Positions 39,245 through 50,644 of a stretch of DNA of 64,000 nucleotides are shown in pieces. The first letter of the stretch is position 1, and the number at the start of each line of letters is the position of its first letter. The notes below the pieces were generated by a model, which did not search any database, was not told the DNA's origin, and was given only the letters and a program-made list of their open reading frames with translations. The DNA is from Paraspadella gotoi. Lineage: Eukaryota > Chaetognatha. A program made the position numbers and the translations under genes. The stretch is taken from the NCBI GenBank assembly GCA_051294375.1, contig CM119267.1:22879486-22943485 (forward strand). The letters run 5' to 3'.

Positions 39245-41440
39245 AACACTCCTTAAATTTCCTTTGTTCAACACGTTCGAAGAGAAGTTTCATATAACGT
39301 CAGCTGCTCAAGAAACGTTTGAACAGGAACAAGTTAGGGCCAAAAGACGACGACGACGACGACGACGACAACAGGAATAACGAAGACGACGACGACAACA
39401 CTAAACAACTAGACGACACGAGACGACGAATACAGAACAAATATCTCAATAAAAGACAAGAACGAATGACAATAAAAAAAAACAGGAGAAATGGATCGTT
39501 TAGCGTCGAAGTTAAAAAGAAACTGGATCCAACGCTTTTATCTCTCGCTTATTTTTTTTTTTTTTTTTTTTTTTTTTTGCTTTTTATTCGGAGGTTTCCC
39601 GCTATTTTCGTTTTAATTCGAAAATATGTATTATTGAAACAGTGAGAAAAAGAGAAAAATTTTTTCTTTTTTCTTCGAGTAAAATAAATAAACTTTTTTA
39701 ACAAAACATTTTGCTCGAGTTCGACATGTGACGACGACGACGACGACACGAGACAGGGACGGCTCCGAGATGCCCGTTACCCTTATCTATCTTTCCATAA
39801 AACCTGTTTTTGTTTCCTTTGGTTTCGTCGGCAGATTGACGTTGGTATTGCATCTCTGGATCTGCTCTTGATGTCGCGTTTTATTGCGGATAACGAAATT
39901 AAAGAAGGNNNNNNNNNNNNNNNNNNNNNNNNNNNNNNNNNNNNNNNNNNNNNNNNNNNNNNNNNNNNNNNNNNNNNNNNNNNNNNNNNNNNNNNNNNNN
40001 NNNNNNNNNNNNNNNNNNNNNNNNNNNNNNNNNNNNNNNNNNNNNNNNNNNNNNAAAATAATAAGGAAAGAAAAGATAGAAAGGAAAGATATGAAATAAA
40101 AAATCAGAACTAAGAAGAAAGATGAAATAAAAAAGAATGAAAAANNNNNNNNNNNNNNNNNNNNNNNNNNNNNNNNNNNNNNNNNNNNNNNNNNNNNNNN
40201 NNNNNNNNNNNNNNNNNNNNNNNNNNNNNNNNNNNNNNNNNNNNNNNNNNNNNNNNNNNNNNNNNNNNNNNNNNNNNNNNNNNNNNNNNNNNNNNNNNNN
40301 NNNNNNNNNNNNNNNNNNNNNNNNNNNNNNNNNNNNNNNNNNNNNNNNNNNNNNNNNNNNNNNNNNNNNNNNNNNNNNNNNNNNNNNNNNNNCAAAAAAA
40401 CTTTCAGAAAACAAAAAAGAGAGACCCCGAGTCGTTCAATGACAGGGACAGAGATTTAATTTGCATATTTTTGCGCGATTGAAATTTTCTTTTCTTCTTC
40501 TTCTTTTTCTTTTGTTTTTATTTTTTTTTTNNNNNNNNNNNNNNNNNNNNNNNNNNNNNNNNNNNNNNNNNNNNNNNNNNNNNNNNNNNNNNNNNNNNNN
40601 NNNNNNNNNNNNNNNNNNNNNNNNNNNNNNNNNNNNNNNNNNNNNNNNNNNNNNNNNNNNNNNNNNNNNNNNNNNNNNNNNNNNNNNNNNNNNNNNNNNN
40701 NNNNNNNNNNNNNNNNNNNNNNNNNNNNNNNNNNNNNNNNNNNNNNNNNNNNNNNNNNNNNNNNNNNNNNNNNNNNNNNNNNNNNNNNNNNNNNNNNNNN
40801 NNNNNNNNNNNNNNNNTAATTTGGATTTTTTTTCTTTTCTCTTTTTTTGTTTTCAGAATTTTATTTCGGCGGAAGAAAAAAGACGCGACATTTTTTTTTA
40901 GATTCGATGAAAAAATAAGAGGAAGAAAAAAGATGAAGATAAAATTCGAAATCTAAAAATAGGGAAAAAATACGTCAGACGCACCTTCGCAACTAAGAAA
41001 CAATTTTTTAAAAATAAATAAATAAATAATAAAAAAAAAGAAATTAATGAAAAAAAATTAAAGGATAAATGTATCGAATAAACATTGAACATTGAATCTT
41101 GCGTCATTCGGATTTTAAATAAACCTTTACAACATATTTAACGTGGGTATGAGTTTTAATTTTGTGTCAACAAGAACAGTCAATGTTATTATTATCGAAT
41201 TTTTTTCATTTTTCGTCGTCGTTGTCGTCGTCGTCAAAACTCGACTCGATCTTTGCTCTTCTTTATTTTCTCTTCCGTTGCCCTTTTGTTGACCTTTGAA
41301 CCTTTTGTTTCTCTTTCGGTCATCAATTTTTTATTTATTTTTAAAAAATGCAAAATTGGAAGAGACCCCCAAAAAAACATTTGACATTTTGCGTCTCTCT
41401 CCCGGCGGATGCGTGTTTCCGTCAGGGAGAGGGAGAGATA
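37231..41440. other. Gap-rich region without a recognisable gene
   Basis: Four N runs interrupt it: 37,733-38,288, 39,909-40,054, 40,145-40,392 and 40,531-40,816. Between them lie AT-rich DNA, CT tracts (39,170-39,243), an ACG run (39,346-39,395) and a long T run (39,548-39,578). A non-repetitive stretch at 38,620-38,960 has no convincing exon. Confidence 0.5.
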
Positions 41441-41452
41441 GAGAGAGAGAGG

Positions 41453-41500
<48 letters not shown>

Positions 41501-41935
41501 ATGAATAATTTTATCGGTGAGTTTGAAGATAACAAATGTTTGTGGTAGAAAGTGATGTATGTAGAGAGAGGAAGTAAATTTAGGAGCGACAGAATAGAAA
41601 AAAAGAGTGTAAATTAACGAGAGAGTAAATCAAAAAGAGAGAATAAATCAAAGAAAAAGTAAATCAAAGAGAGAGTAAATCAAAAAAGAAAGTAAATTAA
41701 AATTAGGAGAGAAAATCGAAGAGATAGTAAATGAAAAAGAGAGAGAGTAAATCAAAGAGAGAAAGTGAATCAAAGAGAGAAAGTAAATCAAAAAGAGAAA
41801 GTAAATCAAAGATACAGTAAATTAAAAAGAAAGTAAATCAAAAAGCGAGAGTAAATCAAAGATAGAATAAATCAAAGAGAGAGTAAATCAAAGAGAGAGT
41901 AAATCAAAGAGAGTGTGATTCATAGAGAGAGAGTT
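41425..41935. repeat. GA tract and (gagagtaaatcaaa)n tandem repeat
   Basis: A GA run at 41,430-41,497 is followed, from about 41,575 to 41,925, by twenty or so copies of a 14-18-base unit built on agagagtaaatcaaa. It is non-coding. Confidence 0.75.
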
Positions 41936-42419
41936 CTGTTTTGAAAGAAAGGTACAAATGGAAAGAGAGAGCGAAACAAACTTTGTCGGAGACGTGAAAA
42001 AAAAATTGTAAAAAGGAAAAAATAGAGAGAAATATTTGTTTTTCTATTGAATTGAAGGACCAACTATTGAGAATCCCAAGGCCGGTCGAGATTCCGAGAA
42101 TCTTAGCACTCTCTCTCTCTCTCTCTCTCTNNNNNNNNNNNNNNNNNNNNNNNNNNNNNNNNNNNNNNNNNNNNNNNNNNNNNNNNNNNNNNNNNNNNNN
42201 NNNNNNNNNNNNNNNNNNNNNNNNNNNNNNNNNNNNNNNNNNNNNNNNNNNNNNNNNNNNNNNNNNNNNNNNNNNNNNNNNNNNNNNNNNNNNNNNNNNN
42301 NNNNNNNNNNNNNNNNNNNNNNNNNNNNNNNNNNNNNNNNNNNNNNNNNNNNNNNNNNNNNNNNNNNNNNNNNNNNNNNNNNNNNNNNNNNNNNNNNNNN
42401 NNNNNNNNNNNNNNNNNNN

Positions 42420-42454
<35 letters not shown>

Positions 42455-45400
42455 TCCTTCTCAAAAAAAAGAAAAAAGAAAGAAAAGCAAACTTCATTCG
42501 TGAAAAAACAAAAAAGGTAGAATTTCCTTCGTCCCACAGTGTACAACTCCTACGCGTCATCGTAAAATCCACACAATGATCGTCTCCCAAACCATTTTGA
42601 CCCCCTCGTCTCACTCTCGCTCTTCGTCTCTCGCTCTCTCGCTCTCTGTCTCGCTCCGCAAAAAAAATAGGNNNNNNNNNNNNNNNNNNNNNNNNNNNNN
42701 NNNNNNNNNNNNNNNNNNNNNNNNNNNNNNNNNNNNNNNNNNNNNNNNNNNNNNNNNNNNNNNNNNNNNNNNNNNNNNNNNNNNNNNNNNNNNNNNNNNN
42801 NNNNNNNNNNNNNNNNNNNNNNNNNNNNNNNNNNNNNNNNNNNNNNNNNNNNNNNNNNNNNNNNNNNNNNNNNNNNNNNNNNNNNNNNNNNNNNNNNNNN
42901 NNNNNNNNNNNNNNNNNNNNNNNNNNNNNNNNNNNNNNNNNNNNNNNNNNNNNNNNNNNNNNNNNNNNNNNNNNNNNNNNNNNNNNNNNNNNNNNNNNNN
43001 NNNNNNNNNNNNNNNNNNNNNNNNNNNNNNNNNNNNNNNNNNNNNNNNNNNNNNNNNNNNNNNNNNNNNNNNNNNNNNNNNNNNNNNNNNNNNNNNNNNN
43101 NNNNNNNNNNNNNNNNNNNNNNNNNNNNNNNNNNNNNNNNNNNNNNNNNNNNNNNNNNNNNNNNNNNNNNNNNNNNNNNNNNNNNNNNNNNNNNNNNNNN
43201 NNNNNNNNNNNNNNNNNNNNNNNNNNNNNNNNNNNNNNNNNNNNNNNNNNNNNNNNNNNNNNNNNNNNNNNNNNNNNNNNNNNNNNNNNNNNNNNNNNNN
43301 NNNNNNNNNNNNNNNNNNNNNNNNNNNNNNNNNNNNNNNNNNNNNNNNNNNNNNNNNNNNNNNNNNNNNNNNNNNNNNNNNNNNNNNNNNNNNNNNNNNN
43401 NNNNNNNNNNNNNNNNNNNNNNNNNNNNNNNNNNNNNNNNNNNNNNNNNNNNNNNNNNNNNNNNNNNNNNNNNNNNNNNNNNNNNNNNNNNNNNNNNNNN
43501 NNNNNNNNNNNNNNNNNNNNNNNNNNNNNNNNNNNNNNNNNNNNNNNNATTTTGGGATCAAAACATACCGAATGTTTGTATTCCTTTTTAAAAAAAGTTA
43601 ACCCATGAACAAAATATCATTTGCATATTGCAGTCTTTTGATTTTTGGTTAATTACATTTTATTGAAATTTTTAGCGTCCTATTAAACTTTATTATTTCG
43701 TTATCTCAGTCTCTGTCTGAGTCTTAAATATCCATTTCACGTCCATAGTATAGGGTAACGTTCTTCCTTCCCCTTATCTACATGTAAAAACGGCTTAAAC
43801 TGATAAAGTTTATATCCTTTAATTTAAAAATTGTGCAAATTTTTCGTACAAAATTAATCAAGCTCTAGATTAATATCTTTCTACCTAGTCTTCAGATTAC
43901 CCTTATATTTAATATACGATAAATGTATTATGCGTTGAAATAAGTAAATTCTATAACTTTTCTTTCAAGCCAGGCATAATTTCTCCGCTTTTTTTCTCGC
44001 TTTGCTTTTTGATGCTCTTTTTATTCTTTTCTTACGATCGCCGATCTTCATCGATCCTGTCATCCATCCTGCAGCTCGCAATTCGAGACAAGGAAATCTT
44101 CAAATTCCGCAATAATTGCAGATGGTCTTCAATTGCAATCGGATCCTCCCTTTCCAACTAAATTCGTTTTTTCCGGATTCAATGTTATTTTCATCTGCGA
44201 ATCAGCGAAGGAAAAAGAAAAAGAAATTCCCTCTCTTTGGAAAAAAAAAAGAAGTTATGGATTTCAAAAATTCGACCTAAAACAAACAAATTGTTTGATT
44301 TGGGGGCGGGAGGAGTGAATTCGGGGAAATGGGGCGACGATGACGACGNNNNNNNNNNNNNNNNNNNNNNNNNNNNNNNNNNNNNNNNNNNNNNNNNNNN
44401 NNNNNNNNNNNNNNNNNNNNNNNNNNNNNNNNNNNNNNNNNNNNNNNNNNNNNNNNNNNNNNNNNNNNNNNNNNNNNNNNNNNNNNNNNNNNNNNNNNNN
44501 NNNNNNNNNNNNNNNNNNNNNNNNNNNNNNNNNNNNNNNNNNNNNNNNNNNNNNNNNNNNNNNNNNNNNNNNNNNNNNNNNNNNNNNNNNNNNNNNNNNN
44601 NNNNNNNTCATTACCAAACGAAACGAGGGAGAGAAAATTCGTCTGCCTTAAGAATCTCGGTTGCGTCACAAAGAATTTTCATCTCATTTTCTTTTGTTTT
44701 CTTTTTTGTTTTTTGTTTTGATTTTTTTTTTGTTTTGGTTTTTTGTGCCAAAGAAACGACAAACATTCGGATACGCGACGAGTTTCAGATTCTTTACCGG
44801 AATTTTTTCTTTCTTTTTTTTTTTTTGTCGGAATGCCAAAGGAAAAGTCGTTGGCAAAGTTTACTTGTCAGTTTGTTTCCCGTTTTCTGTTCTTTGAAAT
44901 TCTTTTTTCAAGTCGTCTATGTCTAATTGTCTATGTCTCTTGACTCTTATCATATCAAATTAAAAATTTAATCTAGAATCAATCGTGGAGTAATAATTAA
45001 CCTCTACTAGTACCGTATTAAATTATTCATCTCCGAATCGAAACGATCCAAGTCACTTTTCATTTATTGTCAGAATCGACCACGAACGCAATAATTTCGT
45101 CCTCACAACCAATCATTTACGGGTCAAAACCAATCATTTCGTCCTCACAAACAATCATTTCTCAATCTCTTCTTTTCTCTCGGAATTTCTGAGGTCGAGA
45201 TTCGAGACTCCATCGCGATTCNNNNNNNNNNNNNNNNNNNNNNNNNNNNNNNNNNNNNNNNNNNNNNNNNNNNNNNNNNNNNNNNNNNNNNNNNNNNNNN
45301 NNNNNNNNNNNNNNNNNNNNNNNNNNNNNNNNNNNNNNNNNNNNNNNNNNNNNNNNNNNNNNNNNNNNNNNNNNNNNNNNNNNNNNNNNNNNNNNNNNNN

Positions 45401-45557
45401 NNNNNNNNNNNNNNNNNNNNNNNNNNNNNNNNNNNNNNNNNNNNNNNNNNNNNNNNNNNNNNNNNNNNNNNNNNNNNNNNNNNNNNNNNNNNNNNNNNNN
45501 NNNNNNNNNNNNNNNNNNNNNNNNNNNNNNNNNNNNNNNNNNNNNNNNNNNNNNNNN

Positions 45558-45593
<36 letters not shown>

Positions 45594-46976
45594 ACGATTA
45601 TTGATCCGCTTTTCGAGAATAATGATCTGAGTCAAAAGAAGAGCCGCCGATCTTTCTCTCTCTGTCCCTCGATCTTTGAAACGCTATCCTTTTCTTTCAT
45701 TTATATTTTCTCCCTTTTTTTTTCTTTCTATCTTTTCTCCTTTTCTTTCTCTCCTTTCTCTTTCTTTCTACTTTGCCTTTTTTCCCCGGGTCTGCCACTT
45801 TCTCTCTCTCTCACGGGCCGATCCTTCTTTGTTATTGAAATAAGTATGAAAATAGTTCTTTATCACTCGTTACGAAAAAATCAAACTCGACCGTGTGAAT
45901 AAACGCTGCCGATTGATTGGAACAACAATTTCGTGTTTTCGGGTTTCTGGGGGAAAACTAAATATATATAACGGTGACGCATTCATATATTCTTGATTGA
46001 TTGACTTTTTTATTGATGTATTTATCCATTATTTTATTTTTTGATATTTTAACGGACAAACTGAGAGATTTATTACCTATTATTTCTGCGCACTAACTGA
46101 CTGAATTTTTAATTCATTTTTTTGGTGGTTTCTTGATTGATTTGTATTATTTATTTATGCAACTATTTAAAGACTAATTGTTTGATTAAACGATTGATTG
46201 ATTGATTTATTCACCCTAATTTTTATTACTTAAAATCGCTATATGCCTTGTAGGTTCTCATGTTGCGGTTTCCGGCTGACGTCGTCTTCGTCTCGCTTCG
46301 TCTCATCTTCGTCCAACATTTTTTTTAACCAATTTTAACTTTTAAGTTTATTTTTACTCTCGTTTTTTAAATCCCAATTAAAACTGAAAGAGGCGCCTAA
46401 CCGGTTTTAATCGCGATGGATAAAGAAAGAAAGAAAGAAAAAAGAGCAACAACAACCAAATGTTGACTCAACCGTCGTTTTCAGCTTTTTTAATGAGAGG
46501 TTAAAATCGCTTATTAAACGATTATCGCCAATAGTACATAAAAAATAGAGAGAGAGAGAGAGAGACAGAGAAAGGGAGAACAAATTGAGGCTAATTGGCA
46601 AAAATAACATTTCGCTATTTTACTTTCGACAGGGATATCGTTTATTCCGCCGTATTCGATTCGTTGGGGCTCCTTGCCTCCCAAATTGTCTATCGAATCC
46701 AACGAGTACCACCGATCACGCAATTTCGCTTAATCAGTTAATCATTATTGGTTTGCGTCCGAACGACGCGTAAAAAACTACGACGCAAACGACAAGCGTA
46801 TTCAAATTTCGCGATTGCAGTCAAAAGATTTAGTTTTATACTTTATTTTTTCTTAAAAATTGCGATGATCAAAACTCATTGGATCTCATCAACTCTGCTC
46901 ATCATTATGCAATATGCAATACGCCCTTCAAATCTCGACCCTTCTCTTTCCGGTTTTTCAGTGGAAAAAACCTCTC

Positions 46977-47011
<35 letters not shown>

Positions 47012-47340
47012 CTCTCTCCTCTTCTTCTCTCTCTCCCTCTCTCTCTCGCCTCTCTTTCGGTCCTCTAATTATTTATTTCTCTTCTTTTAAATTTTCAGGT
47101 TATGAGAACTCCCCGTAGATTTTCCGCGCAGCAGATGTTTCGATTTAAAAAAGAAGAAAAAGAACCAAAAATTTCGGATGAAAAAAAAAAAAATAAAAAA
47201 AAAGATTTTCGTGCGACGAAAGAAGATTTTCGGTCGAAAAAAAAAAAAACCCGCCACAAAAATCGACGGAAAAAAAAATTAATTGAAACATAAACGTGAC
47301 TAACTAAAACTGGATCTAAGCGAAAAATCTAAAAGCCGCG
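41936..47340. other. Gap-rich, low-complexity intergenic region
   Basis: N runs occur at 42,131-42,419, 42,672-43,548, 44,349-44,607 and 45,222-45,557. Three of them directly abut CT or ACG tracts. The rest is AT-rich with CT runs (45,560-45,590, 46,978-47,047). At 45,060-45,165 the words tttcgtcctcacaa and ccaatcattt repeat two or three times. No gene is recognised until the cadherin 5' region. Confidence 0.5.
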
Positions 47341-47353
47341 TTCGTCGGTCGCC

Positions 47354-47419
47354 ATGACGACGGAGCCGACGGCGGCGCTGTCGTCGGAGACCGGAGAACG
47401 CGACCGGGAGAGACGGTAG
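47354..47419 (+). promoter_or_regulatory. Candidate upstream ORF of the cadherin gene
   Basis: An ATG in the context gtcgccatgacg opens a 21-codon frame (starting MTTEPTAALSS) that ends at tag, 163 bases before the cadherin ATG, whose context (accgccatgacg) is nearly identical. If both lie on the same 5' leader this would be a translation-regulating upstream ORF. The transcription start is unknown, so this is tentative. Confidence 0.3.
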
Positions 47420-47582
47420 CAACGACGATTATCACGAGGATGTGGAAATTTTTTTTAAAAATGGACGAATTGCGGAAAATACATTACGTCGCTTTTCACC
47501 GCTACAATTAGGACCGGATTACTATATATAATTCATTCACCGATTAACCATCGCATTCTTAACCAAAAAAAAACAAACCGCC

Positions 47583-47864
47583 ATGACGTACCACCCCTTC
47601 CTCCTCCTCCTCATCCCCCTCCTCTTCATCTCCCCCGTCTCCTCCTCCTCCCCTCGTCTCACCTTCACTCTCCACGAGGAGCAACCCCTCAACTCCCTCG
47701 TCGGCGCCATCCCCGTCCGCGCCGGCTTCAACTATTCCTTCACCGGAGACGTTGGAGGATCTTACTTCTCAATCGACTCGTCGACGGGAGAGATTCGGTT
47801 GGCGAGGAGGTTGGACCGAGAGGCGTTGGGGGATGTCGCCGGGAAGGACGACGAGATGCATCTG
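47583..47864 (+). CDS. DCHS: Cadherin exon 1: signal peptide and EC1 first half
   Basis: The ATG sits in a strong context (accgccatgacg). Ninety-four codons end in phase 0 at the donor gtgagt. After the hydrophobic leader comes EC1 with the motifs SYFSIDSSTGEIRL and LDRE, and an unusual acidic stretch GKDDEMHL just before the splice. Confidence 0.85.
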
Positions 47865-50603
47865 GTGAGTTGGGTTTGGGGTGGTTGGGGATGGGTGGGT
47901 GGATGAAGGTGGGACACCGTAGAGAAAAAAGGAAAAATATACATAAATGAGTTAAATTAAAGCATAGTAGTTACCTTGTACAAAGGAAAAACATTAAAAA
48001 ACTATCTATAATAATTATAAATATAAAAAATATCCATAAAGGGATCTAAACTATTCAATTAACAATAGTACAACCTAGTTTTAGCCAAATAATGAAGAAA
48101 ATGATGAAGTCCATAAGATTGGCCGACAAAGGGGACGGAGAACTTTAAAAAAATATTTTTGGAAGGGCCCGCTAATTCTCTCCACGCCCACTAAAGGGTT
48201 GGACGAGGAGAAAGTTGAGGTCATCTTATGTACAGACGACGCAAAGGGTTGGGGTCAATTCGAATAAGATTCCCTTCGATCGTCAGCCGAGCAGCCAGCT
48301 GAAACGCAGGGCCCAAAATTGCGTGTCGTCAACCGCCCTTTAACCCTCGCGAGCGTCAGGATTACAAATGACCGATCGATTCTAAAAACAAAGGACTCTC
48401 CCGATTTGTTATCTTTGCTCAATTGTGGAAAATAACCTTCGGAAGGGACCAACGAGGACCCCGAGGGGATTTTGGGGATTTTCGTGTCTCCATTTCCCTT
48501 CCTTCCTTTTTTTTTTTTTGCTGATGGCGACGTTAGTGTCTTTAACCCTTCGTTTCCCTCGCATGTTACCTTTCTGGTATGAAGGATGATTCAATTTACG
48601 TTGAGATTTAATTCTTAAATCCACTTTACATATTGGAGAAGTTAGATTATATTTCGCGTTTTTGTTAACTAATCCGTGTATGTGTACCAAGGTGGGCCAC
48701 AACTTATCACTATTTATAATTAAGAGTTCTGTGGTACAAAATTATTTTGTCCAATATACAGTCAATAGATTTATGCTAGCACATTTTAATTATGGAGGCA
48801 CATAACGGCATTAAACAATTTGAATATTTATTAATGCATTAGCATTGGAGACGATAAAATTCGTATCTCCAACGAAATATAACAAATCAAGTGAGGTTCA
48901 TAGCTATTTTAGTGTAATAAAGTCTGTAGAATTCGATGATGATAACCATTCTTTATCGAGCCATGACCGGCGAAGCCGGTCAGGCTCTATAATGTTTTAG
49001 TATTGGGCTTACTTTGTGACGTAGTCCGTCGTCGTCGTCGTCGTCGGCAGTCACGCTTTTTTGTAAACCTAAAAACTACTGCGCTTTATAGGTTTGGCTG
49101 GGACTTACCGTTTTTTTTTAAATAAAGATTATTATGAATTATTATAAAGTTTTACTACAAAAGTGTGCGATCCATAGTAAGTTAAAAAATAGAATGGCTT
49201 CTCAACTTGAAATAGCTTTGATATTTTCTATTACATTGGATTTAAGTATTGTTTGTTTGAATTTCCAACTTCATTATGATTACTGCAATATGCAAATGAG
49301 ATATAGTACTCATTTAATGATCCAATATTAGTATAATAGAACTTAAGCTAATTACATATTGCAGAATATAATATTGAGATGAATATTCAAAATTTTTTTT
49401 TAAAATTTCTAAAAAAATGGGAATTCAAAGGATTTTTTTAATGAGAAGCTATATCTAATTTTTAATACAAATATAAAATAAAATCTTTTACAAGCTTGCG
49501 ATGAAAAAAATTGAAAAGTTTTCCAATTGTAAAACCATTGTAAACATTTTTGCCTTTCTTTTATTTATTTTTTAATTATATATATTTTTTTTAGGCGCTC
49601 CTTTTCTGAATCGTTTAAAAATCGAGTTCAGTTCTCTCTGTCTCTCTTTTGTGTGCGAATCTCTGCGTGATCCGTTCGTTTTTGAAAAATTCTGAGATTA
49701 TTTTTTATTTCTAAAAACATATATATTGATCGAGCGCTGCCTTTTCTGAAATCGAGTTCAGGCTCTATCTCTTCTCCCTCCGTCTCTCCTCTCTCTCTCT
49801 CTTTTTTACAAAAAAAAAAATTTATTATCACTTTGTTTTACCACCGTTTTTTTGAAAATGCTATTATTTTCTTTCCTTCTAAAAACTTTAATTATCGCCA
49901 TTGTATTCCGCGCTTTTCTTCCAATAGCAAAAATCCCAAATTTAAATATCTGAGATTTCGTGGATTTTTTTTGAAGAAAATGTGAAGAATAACTTACTTG
50001 ACCTGGATTTCGTGGACGTTGGGGGCAACGGAGTAAACAATGTAGAGGAACATGACCTAAAACGCGTTTTGATGGCAACGGAAACGTTACGTTGTAAAAA
50101 AAATCAACTTGACCGAGATCACAGACCGATATAAACAAGAGTGACCTAAAATGCGTATCGTTGGTCGGAAAACTTTCTCTCTCTCTCTCCTTCTCTCATC
50201 TCCTCTCTCCTCTCTCATACTCTCTCCCTCTCTCTCATCATCTCTCTCGTCTCTCTCTCTCTCTCTTTTTTTGTTTTTACAAAAAAAATTTATCACATTT
50301 GTAAACAGTAAACAGTTCCCGGCCTCTCTCTTTCTCTCTCTCTCTCTCCTCTCTCTAACTTTCCTCTCTATCTGTCTCTCTCTCTCCTTTCCTCTCTTTC
50401 TATCTTTTTTTTGTACAAAAATAAATTTTTAGTCACCTTTTGTTCAACCTCCCGTCCATTAAAAGCGATTCCCGGCTCTCTCTATCTTCTCTCTCTCTCT
50501 TTTTTTTTTTACAAAAAAGAATTTTTCTTAATGTCATTTTTTTTCACGCAGGCGAACGAAGTAAACGAGTAAAACGAGTCCCGGCGCTTCACTCTTTTTC
50601 CTC

Positions 50604-50644
<41 letters not shown>

